A stretch of 35,016 nucleotides of DNA. Origin: Lachnospiraceae bacterium (GTDB taxonomy: Bacteria; Bacillota; Clostridia; Lachnospirales; Lachnospiraceae). The notes beneath the pieces are model-generated. The model saw nothing but the letters and a program-made list of their open reading frames with translations, made no database searches and was not told the DNA's origin. Below, in pieces: positions 8,139 through 15,640 of the stretch. The position numbers and the translations under genes are program-made. How positions within the stretch are numbered: position 1 is the stretch's first letter; each line of letters begins with the position of its first letter. Where the stretch lies: the NCBI GenBank assembly GCA_900770225.1, contig CAAGJU010000199.1:1-35016 (forward strand). The letters are read 5' to 3'.

Positions 8139-8167
8139 TTTGCTTTGATAGGGCAATCTGGTATAAT
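8139..8167 (+). promoter_or_regulatory. Extended -10 promoter for the 8287-10590 genes
   Basis: TGGTATAAT (8159-8167) is a perfect extended -10. The -35 (TTTGCT at 8139-8144, 17-base spacer) is poor, as is common with TGn promoters. It lies about 120 bases before the chosen start of the two-helix protein. Confidence 0.6.
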
Positions 8168-8286
8168 GAAATGATCACTTGGCTTTCAACTGCCTGTGTT
8201 GATCAACAACGGGAGACATGGGGCTTTCGGGGAAGATACCGATGAGGGTAATCGGTTCGGAATACGGATACTACAGGAGCGGGTTT

Positions 8287-8697
8287 ATGACAGACGAACA
8301 GAGGAATGTAGCTGAGGAGGATCAGCCGGATCCGGCCAGACTGGCGGAGATCGACGCGATGGATCATGACAGGCTTCTGCAGGAACGGGAGCGGCTGGAG
8401 AAGGCGCAGGGCGATCTGCAGCGCAGGGCATACAAGGTGGAGTTCTGGGCTTCTCTGATGAAGGGCGTCACAGTGATTGCACTCGCCTTGCTGATCCTGT
8501 GCATTACGCTTGGCGTGTTTATCCAGAATTTTATCTGGTTCGGCATCACGGCGGCCGTCATCATGGTCGCAGCTTTTATTATCACAAGGTTCCTGAAGAC
8601 GCGGGCAAAAAGACTGCGTGCAGAAAAGAACAGACTGAGGCTGGAATGTTCGGCCGTATATGACCGACTGGACAGGAGGCATATTGCTGCCAAATGA
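8287..8697 (+). CDS. Small membrane protein with two helices and flanking coiled coils
   Basis: I do not recognise a family. The 136-residue protein has an acidic N-terminus, a charged heptad-like stretch rich in Glu, Arg and Leu (about 18-50), two hydrophobic helices (about 57-78 and 81-101) and a basic helical tail. AGGAG seven bases before this ATG favours it over an in-frame ATG 69 bases upstream (8218), which has a weaker GGGAG. It ends 30 bases before the LCP gene and probably shares its transcript. This suggests, without proving, a role near the membrane alongside the envelope ligase-like protein. Confidence 0.7.
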   Translation: MTDEQRNVAEEDQPDPARLAEIDAMDHDRLLQERERLEKAQGDLQRRAYKVEFWASLMKGVTVIALALLILCITLGVFIQNFIWFGITAAVIMVAAFIITRFLKTRAKRLRAEKNRLRLECSAVYDRLDRRHIAAK

Positions 8698-8727
8698 CTG
8701 CTTTTATGGATAACGGGGAGGATGTTT

Positions 8728-10590
8728 ATGAGCAGGCATTACGACGACGATGACACGGATGATATCGAAGTATCGGCATATGATCCGAAATATGACAAAA
8801 ATCTGTCCGGGCAGGGGAGCGGTTCCGGTCAGCATATGAATTATTATCAGCGTATGCAGCAGGAGATGCGCAATGGCGGCGCCGCCAAAAACGGTGCTTA
8901 CGGCAACGGACAGTACAGCCAGAATGGTGCCTACGGCAACGTGCAGTACAGCCAGAACAGCGCTTACGGCAACGGGCAGTACAGCCAGAACGGTGCTTAC
9001 GGCAACGGGCAGTACGGCCGGAATTCTGCCTATGGCAGCGGCTATGATGACAGGTTTACGGATGATGACGACGATGACGATTATGACATCGGCGATACCT
9101 ATGATTTCGGCCGCACCACAAAGAAGAAAAAGAAGAAACGCAGCGACGACGATGACCGCTACCGGAATGGCCGTGACGATCGATATGACGACGGGCGGAG
9201 ATCGCGCCGCGATGATTATGATGACCGGTATGACGACAGACGGAGATCACGGCGCGATGATTACGACGATGATGACCGGGATTACCGGCGGAAGAAAAAG
9301 AAGAAGCGCCATCCGGTGCGCAGGTTTTTCCTCACGCTGCTGATCATTCTGCTGATCCTCGGAGGCATCATCGCTTTTCTGCTTCATTCCCTTTACAGTC
9401 ATCTGAACCGTGTGGATCCCGTGGCAGATACCACAGCGGATACGGCGACAGAGGCGGCAGGTGTGACGCCTTACAGCGAGAATGGTGTCATGAATATCCT
9501 GCTGATCGGCACGGATGAGCGCTCAGACAGCACGGATACGACCAGCCGCTCGGACAGCATGATTATCTGCAGCCTGAACCGGAAGACGGGGAAGATCACG
9601 ATGGTTTCCCTGATGCGCGATATGTACGTGGAGATCGCGGGCGGCTACGGCACGGAGAGGCTGAATACGGCTTATGCCTACGGCGGCCTGGAGACGCTCG
9701 ATGAGACGGTCCAGGTGGATTTCGGCATCGATATCAACGGCAATGCCGTTGTGGATTTTGAGGGATTTCTGGAAGCACTGACGGCGGTCGGAAATCTGAA
9801 TCTTACACTTTCGCAGGAAGAGGCGGATTATCTGAACACCTATCCGGGCCTCGGTTCCGCCGATGATGTGGTGGAAGGTGTGACCTGGAACCTTCAGGCC
9901 GGCGAAAACGAGATGACGCCGGAGCAGGTGCTGGCTTACAGCCGCATGCGTTACGTGGGCAATTCAGACTGGGACCGTACGACGCGGCAGCGGAATGTGA
10001 TCCAGGCAGCCCTTTCAAAAATAAAATCGCAGCCGTTTTTATTTTTCTCCGTGGCAGGAAAGGCGGCGCCGAGCATCACAACGGATATGACGGATTTCTA
10101 CCTGACGAAGGCGATCTTCTATGCGCTCCTCTGCGGCACGGATATGAATTCATACCTGATTCCTTCTGAGGGACAGTACACTGCGATGACGACAGATGCG
10201 GGCGCTGCGGTGCTTGTGCCGGACCTGGATGTCTGTCACGAGGCGCTGATCAGCTATCTGTATGACGGCGGTTCGTCGGATGCAGCGCAGACAACCGGAA
10301 CGACTGATAACGGAACAACCGACAGCGGGACGGATTACGGAACGACCGACAACGGGACAGATTATGGGACGACCGACAACGGAACGGATAACGGGACGAC
10401 GGACTATGGAACGACAGATGACGGAACGACCACAGATACCGGAACAGACGGCACCGATGCCGGACAGACGGATGATTCCGTGATCGATCCGACGACCGGG
10501 CAGCCGTGGACGGATCTGGACGGCGACGGCGTGCCGGATGTGGATATGGATCACGACGGCATCCCGGATTCCTGGGGCGATACGTGGTGA
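8728..10590 (+). CDS. LytR-CpsA-Psr (LCP) family protein with long repeat-rich flanks
   Basis: A 620-residue type II membrane protein. The cytoplasmic N-terminus (1-198) holds about five 11-residue repeats of the NGAYGNGQYSQ type (55-105), an Asp run, two Lys/Arg clusters and repeated RRSRRDDYDD blocks. One membrane helix lies at about 199-220. The LCP domain (about 250-435) shows GTDERSDS, SRSDSM, SLMRDMYV and YSRMRY followed by DRTTRQRN, the polyprenyl-phosphate-binding arginines and aspartates of the family. LCP proteins attach wall teichoic acid or other glycopolymers from undecaprenyl-phosphate carriers to peptidoglycan. The C-terminus has TTDNGTD-type repeats (about 525-580) and ends in DLDGDGVPD and DHDGIPD, which look like calcium-binding loops. 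GGGGAGG six bases upstream selects this ATG over the one two codons earlier. Confidence 0.9.
   Translation: MSRHYDDDDTDDIEVSAYDPKYDKNLSGQGSGSGQHMNYYQRMQQEMRNGGAAKNGAYGNGQYSQNGAYGNVQYSQNSAYGNGQYSQNGAYGNGQYGRNSAYGSGYDDRFTDDDDDDDYDIGDTYDFGRTTKKKKKKRSDDDDRYRNGRDDRYDDGRRSRRDDYDDRYDDRRRSRRDDYDDDDRDYRRKKKKKRHPVRRFFLTLLIILLILGGIIAFLLHSLYSHLNRVDPVADTTADTATEAAGVTPYSENGVMNILLIGTDERSDSTDTTSRSDSMIICSLNRKTGKITMVSLMRDMYVEIAGGYGTERLNTAYAYGGLETLDETVQVDFGIDINGNAVVDFEGFLEALTAVGNLNLTLSQEEADYLNTYPGLGSADDVVEGVTWNLQAGENEMTPEQVLAYSRMRYVGNSDWDRTTRQRNVIQAALSKIKSQPFLFFSVAGKAAPSITTDMTDFYLTKAIFYALLCGTDMNSYLIPSEGQYTAMTTDAGAAVLVPDLDVCHEALISYLYDGGSSDAAQTTGTTDNGTTDSGTDYGTTDNGTDYGTTDNGTDNGTTDYGTTDDGTTTDTGTDGTDAGQTDDSVIDPTTGQPWTDLDGDGVPDVDMDHDGIPDSWGDTW
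8889..9030 (+). repeat. In-frame 33-bp tandem repeats in the LCP gene
   Basis: About four and a half copies of a 33-base unit encode an 11-residue Asn/Gly/Tyr/Gln unit. The period is a multiple of three, so copy number can vary without breaking the frame. Confidence 0.8.
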
Positions 10591-10647
10591 TGCCGGCTGA
10601 TAACCGGGGGCAGCGAAATGTCAGCCGAGAAAATGTCAGGTGATACG

Positions 10648-10765
10648 GAGTGACAGTGTGTCATCCTGAATCAGTGCGAAATGAGAAGTGAGTGACAGTG
10701 TGTCATCCTGAATCAGTGCGAAATGAGAAGTGAGTGACAATATGTCACCCTGAATCAGTGTAATT
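10648..10765. repeat. Three 42-bp tandem copies with a palindromic core
   Basis: Units begin at 10648, 10690 and 10732 with an exact 42-base period; the third is partial and diverged. Each contains the dyad TGACA-NNN-TGTCA: centre GTG in copies one and two, ATA in copy three. The preserved arms with a changed centre suggest an operator. The array lies 46 bases before the chromate-type transporter start and just after the LCP gene. Confidence 0.8.
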
Positions 10766-10810
10766 ATGAGAAACATGTGTTGACAGCGTTGAGCGGGGAG
10801 CAGGCAGGGT

Positions 10811-11662
10811 ATGACGTCGAAAAACAGACAACGAATAACTCCTGACAGAGTTACAGATGGAAATACTGCTGCAGGCAAAGCAACTGCGGATACGAAGGAC
10901 AGGCCGGCAAAGGGCGCCAGACTGCTCTGGCAGTTGTACTGGGCGTGGTTCCGCATGGGGTTGTTCACGTTTGGCGGCGGCTATGCCATGCTTCCCATGA
11001 TCCAGAAAGAGGTCATTGACCGTTATCACTGGGCTGATGAGGAAGAAGTTCTGGATTACTATGCCGTCGGGCAGTGCACGCCGGGCGCGATCGCTGTCAA
11101 TACGGCGACGTTTATCGGATATAAGGTTGTCGGAACAGCCGGCGGTATTATCTCTACGCTGGGGGTGATCACACCTTCGCTTCTGATCATCTCCGTGATC
11201 GCTTCGCTGCTGAATCACTTTGCCGATTATCCGGTCGTACAGCATGCACTGGCGGGGATCCGTGTCGCCGTGTGCGTGCTGATGTTTGTTTCCATCGAAA
11301 AACTTCTGAAGAGCGGTGTGAAGGGAATCTCCTCGTGGATCATCTTCGCGGCCGCTTTTGTCCTGTCATACTTTACCGGGATTTCCACCGTGGTGCTCGT
11401 GATCCTTGCGGGTGCGGCAGGGTATGCCATTTTCATCATGAAGAAAAAAAGGAAAAACACGCCCCTGCCGGATAAGAGTGCAGCAGCATCTTCCGCGGGA
11501 GATTATGCGCAGCCGGACAGTGGCACACAGTCAGATGAACAATCGTCAAACAGCATCGTACATACAGACGGACAACTGACAGATGACAGCAAGCGGCAAA
11601 ACGTGAACATTTCCGGTGAAACTGACAGTCAGGATGGTTCCGGAAGGGACGGCCGGCGATGA
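10811..11662 (+). CDS. ChrA-type chromate transporter family, first half-size subunit
   Basis: A 283-residue single CHR domain protein (PF02417). The CHR domain spans about 38-215, with the signature FTFGGGYAMLPMIQKEV at about 53-69 and GQCTPGAIAVNTATFIG at about 93-109, followed by hydrophobic helices. Half-size CHR proteins act as pairs with opposite topology in the membrane. The family name comes from chromate efflux, but many clostridial members have unknown anion substrates, so the substrate here is open. A hydrophilic N-terminal 35 residues and a Ser/Asp/Gln-rich C-terminal tail of about 65 residues (220-283) are unusual. GGGGAG ten bases upstream supports the start. The stop overlaps the next gene as ATGA. 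Confidence 0.88.
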   Translation: MTSKNRQRITPDRVTDGNTAAGKATADTKDRPAKGARLLWQLYWAWFRMGLFTFGGGYAMLPMIQKEVIDRYHWADEEEVLDYYAVGQCTPGAIAVNTATFIGYKVVGTAGGIISTLGVITPSLLIISVIASLLNHFADYPVVQHALAGIRVAVCVLMFVSIEKLLKSGVKGISSWIIFAAAFVLSYFTGISTVVLVILAGAAGYAIFIMKKKRKNTPLPDKSAAASSAGDYAQPDSGTQSDEQSSNSIVHTDGQLTDDSKRQNVNISGETDSQDGSGRDGRR

Positions 11663-12228
11663 AGACGTTTCTGCTGATGTGCTGGGAATTTTTCAAGACC
11701 GGGCTTTTCGCGGCGGGCGGCGGACTGGCGACCATACCTTTTCTGAAGGAAATGTCCCTGAAATACAGGTGGTTCAGCATGCAGGATCTGACGACCATGA
11801 TCGCTGTGTCTGAATCGACGCCCGGACCGCTCGGCGTGAACATGGCGACCTACGTGGGCAACTCGATGTACGGTTTCTGGGGCGGACTCGCCGCGACACT
11901 GTCACTGGCGGCGCCCTCGGTCATCGTGATCCTGATCATTGCCCGTATGCTGGAAAAATTCAGAAACTCCGATGTCGTCAATGGTATTTTTTCCGGGCTC
12001 CGGCCCGCGGTTGTCGGCTTTATTCTCGCGGCGGTACTCGACATCTACCTTACATCTCTCTTCGGATGGAGCACGTTTCAGAAGACCGGCAATCCGGCGG
12101 ATCTGTTCAACTGGACGGCGATCATTCTTTTTGCCGTGCTGCTTGCGTTCTATAAAAAATTTCCGAAGACCCATCCGCTGTGGATCATTCTGATGGCGGG
12201 CGCGGCCGGCGTTGCGCTCCGGCTGTAG
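11659..12228 (+). CDS. ChrA-type chromate transporter family, second half-size subunit
   Basis: A 189-residue CHR domain protein, the partner of the preceding gene. LFAAGGGLATIPFLKEMS (about 12-29) and ESTPGPLGVNMATYVG (about 53-68) are the CHR signatures; about five to six membrane helices fill the remainder. Translation is coupled to the first subunit by a 4-base overlap. Length matches the usual short CHR subunit, without the tail seen in the partner. Substrate unknown. Confidence 0.88.
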   Translation: MKTFLLMCWEFFKTGLFAAGGGLATIPFLKEMSLKYRWFSMQDLTTMIAVSESTPGPLGVNMATYVGNSMYGFWGGLAATLSLAAPSVIVILIIARMLEKFRNSDVVNGIFSGLRPAVVGFILAAVLDIYLTSLFGWSTFQKTGNPADLFNWTAIILFAVLLAFYKKFPKTHPLWIILMAGAAGVALRL

Positions 12229-12239
12229 CTGTCATATGG

Positions 12240-12262
12240 GCTTAATACAGTACTGTGGCGCA
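12240..12262. repeat. Solo terminus of the dispersed intergenic repeat family
   Basis: CTTAATACAGTACTGTGGCG (12241-12260) matches the repeat ends at 22498 and 22551 and resembles the right terminus at 4420-4440. No second end or hairpin chain is attached here, so it may be a remnant. Confidence 0.55.
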
Positions 12263-12277
12263 ATCTATTGCATGTGG

Positions 12278-12331
12278 GTTTACAGTATCACGTAAATAAA
12301 ATCAGTCTGTTTACTGTATTGCGTAAATGAA
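12278..12331. repeat. Two direct repeats, 31-bp period, with TTTAC/GTAAA dyads
   Basis: Copy one (12278-12300) and copy two (12309-12331) share the pattern GTTTAC-N-GTAT-NN-CGTAAAT. Each has inverted TTTAC and GTAAA ends. A spacing of about three helical turns and the position 92-145 bases before the diguanylate cyclase start fit an operator pair. Confidence 0.65.
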
Positions 12332-12422
12332 TTTCAGCCCGGGGCTGGTAATGAAAAATGCAATGTTTTAAGGACATACAAAAGCTGTTGTCAGCACGGC
12401 ATGTATAGAAGGAAGATCGACC

Positions 12423-13484
12423 ATGGGAATGTATTCAGCGATTATCATCATTGATATTCTTGTGTTGTGCATTACCGCTGCCGATGCCATGACGAACCGG
12501 CTGCTTGACAAACCGGTAAAAAACAAAGTTCTGGTTTTATGCATCGTCATGGGACTTTCGGCACTGGGCGAATATGTGGGTTATATGACAAACGGCACGC
12601 CGGCTGCCTTCATACCCCTGCATAAGTTTGCCAAAGCGGTCGAATTCAGCTGTGCACCTATGCTGGGAGTCATTGCCGCGACGGCTTACGGAAACCTTCA
12701 GAAGCCGAAGATTCCGATAGCCGTGTTTCTCATGCATGCGGCGTTTGAGTGTGCGGCTGTGCCTTTCCATCTGGTATTCAGTGTGGATGCCCAGAACATG
12801 TATCACAGGCAGGGACTGTATTTCATCTATGTCATTGCTTTTATCGTGTCGGTTGCCTTTATTTTCATATGTATCGCACGAACTGGCAAGGAATACCAGA
12901 CAGGCGTTGACGGTGTACTGATCATGACGATGATTCTGATCAGCACAGGCATCGTGATCCAGTTCATCTACAGGGATATCACGATAGATTTCCTGTGTAT
13001 CATCATTGCCAATTACCTGATTTACACCCGCTATTACAGGATGATTCTGCAGGTGGACGCGCTCACGCATCTGCTGAACCGCCGTTGCTATGAGAACAAT
13101 ATCGGGAATATCGGCTCCCGCGCGGTGATCCTGAATTTTGACGTCAATAAATTCAAGCAGGTCAATGATGTCTACGGGCATCACGTGGGTGACATCTGTC
13201 TGAAAAATGTAGCTGACACGCTGCGCTCTGTGTATGGCCGGTACGGCTCCTGCTACCGGATCGGCGGAGATGAATTCTGCGTGATCCTGAACAGCCAGCT
13301 GGATGACGTGGATGAACTGAATAAAAATTTTGCAGATGCCATAGCAAAGCTGCGGCAGGAGGATACGCGCATGCCGAATGTTGCGCTGGGATATGCATAT
13401 TATGACGCAGCGGCCTCGCACGTTCAGCAGGCCATTGAGGAAGCCGACAGCATGATGTACAAGAACAAGAAACAGATGAGCTGA
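12423..13484 (+). CDS. Membrane-bound diguanylate cyclase (GGDEF)
   Basis: The 353-residue protein has six to seven membrane helices (about 1-203) and a GGDEF domain (about 210-350). The active-site GGDEF is at 281-285 and NFDVNKFKQVND at about 238-249 holds the metal-binding aspartate and substrate contacts, so the enzyme looks able to make cyclic di-GMP from two GTP. The RxxD inhibitory site that normally precedes GGDEF by five residues is absent, which suggests no product inhibition at that site. The membrane half is probably the sensor; its ligand is unknown. GAAGGA precedes the ATG by about eight bases. No EAL-domain gene is nearby. Confidence 0.92.
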   Translation: MGMYSAIIIIDILVLCITAADAMTNRLLDKPVKNKVLVLCIVMGLSALGEYVGYMTNGTPAAFIPLHKFAKAVEFSCAPMLGVIAATAYGNLQKPKIPIAVFLMHAAFECAAVPFHLVFSVDAQNMYHRQGLYFIYVIAFIVSVAFIFICIARTGKEYQTGVDGVLIMTMILISTGIVIQFIYRDITIDFLCIIIANYLIYTRYYRMILQVDALTHLLNRRCYENNIGNIGSRAVILNFDVNKFKQVNDVYGHHVGDICLKNVADTLRSVYGRYGSCYRIGGDEFCVILNSQLDDVDELNKNFADAIAKLRQEDTRMPNVALGYAYYDAAASHVQQAIEEADSMMYKNKKQMS

Positions 13485-13488
13485 GGAA

Positions 13489-13633
13489 GCGGCTGCGGGC
13501 AGGAAGCAGATGATCTGGCGGCTGCGGGCAGGAAGCAGATGGGCTGGCGGCTGCGGGCAGGAAGCAGATGGGCTGGCGGCTGTGGGCAGGAAACAGATGG
13601 GCTGGTGGCTGCATGCCGGAAGTATCTGTATCT
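13489..13633. repeat. Five 29-bp tandem repeats after the diguanylate cyclase gene
   Basis: Units start at 13489, 13518, 13547, 13576 and 13605, an exact 29-base period; the first three are nearly identical and the last two diverge. The core is GGCTGCGGGCAGGAAGCAGA. The last codons of the diguanylate cyclase (around AAACAGATGAGCTG) match the end of the unit, so the array seems to have grown out of the gene's 3' end. No spacers separate the copies, which rules out a CRISPR array. Confidence 0.9.
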
Positions 13634-13683
13634 CCGGGTGTTCAGCCTCAACGATAATTAAGATGGAAACGGGAGGAGACATA

Positions 13684-14205
13684 ATGGCGAAACCTGAGAA
13701 GATTAAGCCGTCAGAGAAGTTCGGGGAGATCATGGATTTCCTGGATATGTATGACACGACGGTGTACACGGGCAGCGACGAGGGCTACGACTATCTGGAG
13801 AATGGGGAATACTGCGTGGAAGTGAGCAGCCCATCGGACGGGGATGCACTGTTCATTGACATTGAGCACAGTGGTTTTTCCGTCGCTTATGGTGATTATG
13901 AGGGACATTACCGCGCAACAGCCCAGGACTTTAAGCACATGATCGACGATCTGGGCAAGTTCATGGACGGAAAAATGTATCTGGCGGTGGTGCTGTACAA
14001 AGAAATGTGGATCTGTTCGCTCTCGGTGGATCAGCCGAAGGTGGACAGGCATTACCTGATTCATCAGACGGCGGATTTTCTGAGGAGCGCCGATGCGGAG
14101 GCGTTCGTGAAGCAGATCCGCGGGGGCGGTGCGGACATCGACTGTCTCTGGTGGGATCCGTCGAAAAACAGCACGGTCAGCGTGCGGCCGGGTGAGATGA
14201 AGTAA
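13684..14205 (+). CDS. Conserved-looking protein of unknown function
   Basis: I do not recognise this 173-residue protein. It is soluble, acidic and rich in aromatic residues (YDYLENGEYCVEV, MWICSL, DCLWWDP), with mixed alpha/beta character and no signal peptide or membrane helix. GGGAGGAG five bases before the ATG supports the start; the open frame extends upstream through the 29-bp repeats but without a ribosome site. It sits between the cyclase and the FliB-family gene, 125 bases before the latter, and may be co-transcribed with it. No function is proposed. Confidence 0.75.
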   Translation: MAKPEKIKPSEKFGEIMDFLDMYDTTVYTGSDEGYDYLENGEYCVEVSSPSDGDALFIDIEHSGFSVAYGDYEGHYRATAQDFKHMIDDLGKFMDGKMYLAVVLYKEMWICSLSVDQPKVDRHYLIHQTADFLRSADAEAFVKQIRGGGADIDCLWWDPSKNSTVSVRPGEMK

Positions 14206-14330
14206 CTGGCATGAGAAGCGGGACAGCACTGCGGGAATGATGCTGTCGGTTGTGTCAGCTGCTCTGGCAACAGTTGGAAGTACGGGATCAGGCAGGAAGT
14301 GCAGTAAAGCAGGCACTTTGGGAGATAAGG

Positions 14331-15473
14331 ATGATTTACGAATATCCGGACTGGGTGGAGACTTTTCAATGCATCGCGGGCGACTGCCCGGATACCTGCT
14401 GCGCCGGCTGGGAAGTCGGCGTGGATGAGGACACGAAGCAGATCTATGAGACGGCGCCGGAGCCCTTTCAGTCCAGATTCCGCAGCGTCATGCGTACCGA
14501 TCCGGCGGGCGGATGCTATTTTCAGCCCGCTGAGAATATGCGCTGCCCGTTCCTGAATGATGAAAATCTCTGCGACATCATCATCGGCCTCGGACCGGAG
14601 GCGCTCAGCATGGTCTGCGACGAATATCCGCGCTATTTCAACGAGATCGGCGATTACCAGCAGATGGATATGAGCCTGTCCTGTATGGAATTCGGTCGGA
14701 TATTTTTTCATCATGGGGACATGGTGCTGAGACGCGCCGAGGATGATACGGCGGGCAGCGGAATAGCGGATAACGAACGGCTGCTGCGTATTCTGGATGT
14801 ACGGGATGAGATGATCGGCCGGATGCAGGCCACGAAAAAGCCCTGGAAAGAGGTGCTGATCTCTCTGGAGCAGGCTTATGCGGACGACGCAGAGCGCCTC
14901 ATGCGGGAAAAGGATGAGACTGTCTGGCAGATGATGCGCTCTCAGGAAATGCTTGATGAGAAGACCGCGAAGGTCTTCGAGGCAGCGGGGCGCGAGATCC
15001 GCGGACACGGGGATGTGATGTGGGGAGAGTCTTTGCATGAACCCTGTTGCGGCCGGGGTGCAGTTCTGAAAACTGAAGAATCAGAAAAAACTGCAACAGA
15101 TAAAGTCGGAGAGATAACCAGGGGATGCTCCGACGGAAAAAGTACGAAGGCAGTGCCCGTTGAGCGTGCTGCTAATGAGGCGATAAGTCAGAAAAATTTG
15201 CCTGCATCTGCAGAAGACATGATGGATGTATGGTTCAGAAAGCTCACCGTGTATTTCCTGTTTCGGTATACACTCGATGCATATACAGACGGCAGCTTTG
15301 ATCCGGAGTTTCGCCTGATCAACCGCAGTCTGCGTTTTCTTGAATATCTGTGCATGGCGAGGACGCGAGGACAGGGACATCCGATGACCGTGGAAGACAT
15401 GATCGATGTGGCGCATCTCTATTCACGTCAGGTGGAGCATTCCGAAGAAATCGTGGCTGCGCTCAAGAAGTGA
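14331..15473 (+). CDS. FliB family cysteine-rich protein (flagellin lysine-N-methylase-like)
   Basis: The 380-residue protein begins with the family hallmark FQCIAGDCPDTCCAGWEVGVD, giving Cys14, Cys19, Cys23 and Cys24, followed by further cysteines in MRCPFLNDENLC, SMVCDEYPRYF and LSCMEFG. In Salmonella FliB methylates flagellin lysines and binds an iron-sulfur cluster through such cysteines. Members are common in clostridia without any link to flagella, and no flagellar gene lies in this window, so the substrate is uncertain. A hydrophilic linker at about 235-295, rich in Glu, Lys, Ser and Thr, separates the Cys-rich N-terminal part from a helical C-terminal part. GGGAG before ATAAGG-ATG sets the start. 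Confidence 0.75.
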   Translation: MIYEYPDWVETFQCIAGDCPDTCCAGWEVGVDEDTKQIYETAPEPFQSRFRSVMRTDPAGGCYFQPAENMRCPFLNDENLCDIIIGLGPEALSMVCDEYPRYFNEIGDYQQMDMSLSCMEFGRIFFHHGDMVLRRAEDDTAGSGIADNERLLRILDVRDEMIGRMQATKKPWKEVLISLEQAYADDAERLMREKDETVWQMMRSQEMLDEKTAKVFEAAGREIRGHGDVMWGESLHEPCCGRGAVLKTEESEKTATDKVGEITRGCSDGKSTKAVPVERAANEAISQKNLPASAEDMMDVWFRKLTVYFLFRYTLDAYTDGSFDPEFRLINRSLRFLEYLCMARTRGQGHPMTVEDMIDVAHLYSRQVEHSEEIVAALKK

Positions 15474-15640
15474 GAAATCATAGAAATAATTCCCGGACGG
15501 AAGGCGGAACAATTTGTTCTGTTTTAACTGTCGAAGACGGATCGGGTGTCAGGCTTTGACAAATCAGTTATTTGCTTTAATGCAGATAAGATATTTGTGT
15601 TAAAGACAGGTCAGATAATTGCGGTACATGGAATGGAGAC

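Noticed and set aside
10780..10785. TTGACA as a -35 box for the chromate-type transporter.
   Set aside because: No acceptable -10 lies 15-19 bases downstream; that position is already at the ribosome site and start codon.
13489..13633. Possible CRISPR array (29-base unit).
   Set aside because: Units are directly joined with no spacers, and no cas genes are present.
12537..13769. A 410-codon minus-strand frame whose N-terminal part has Pro/Ser/Ala/Cys-rich repeats.
   Set aside because: It runs through the GGDEF gene and the 29-bp tandem repeats; the protein repeats are only the translation of that DNA repeat.
15556..15561. TTGACA as a promoter for the OGG-Nudix gene.
   Set aside because: The nearest AT-rich hexamer (TTTAAT) is only 14 bases away and no correct -10 is present at 17.
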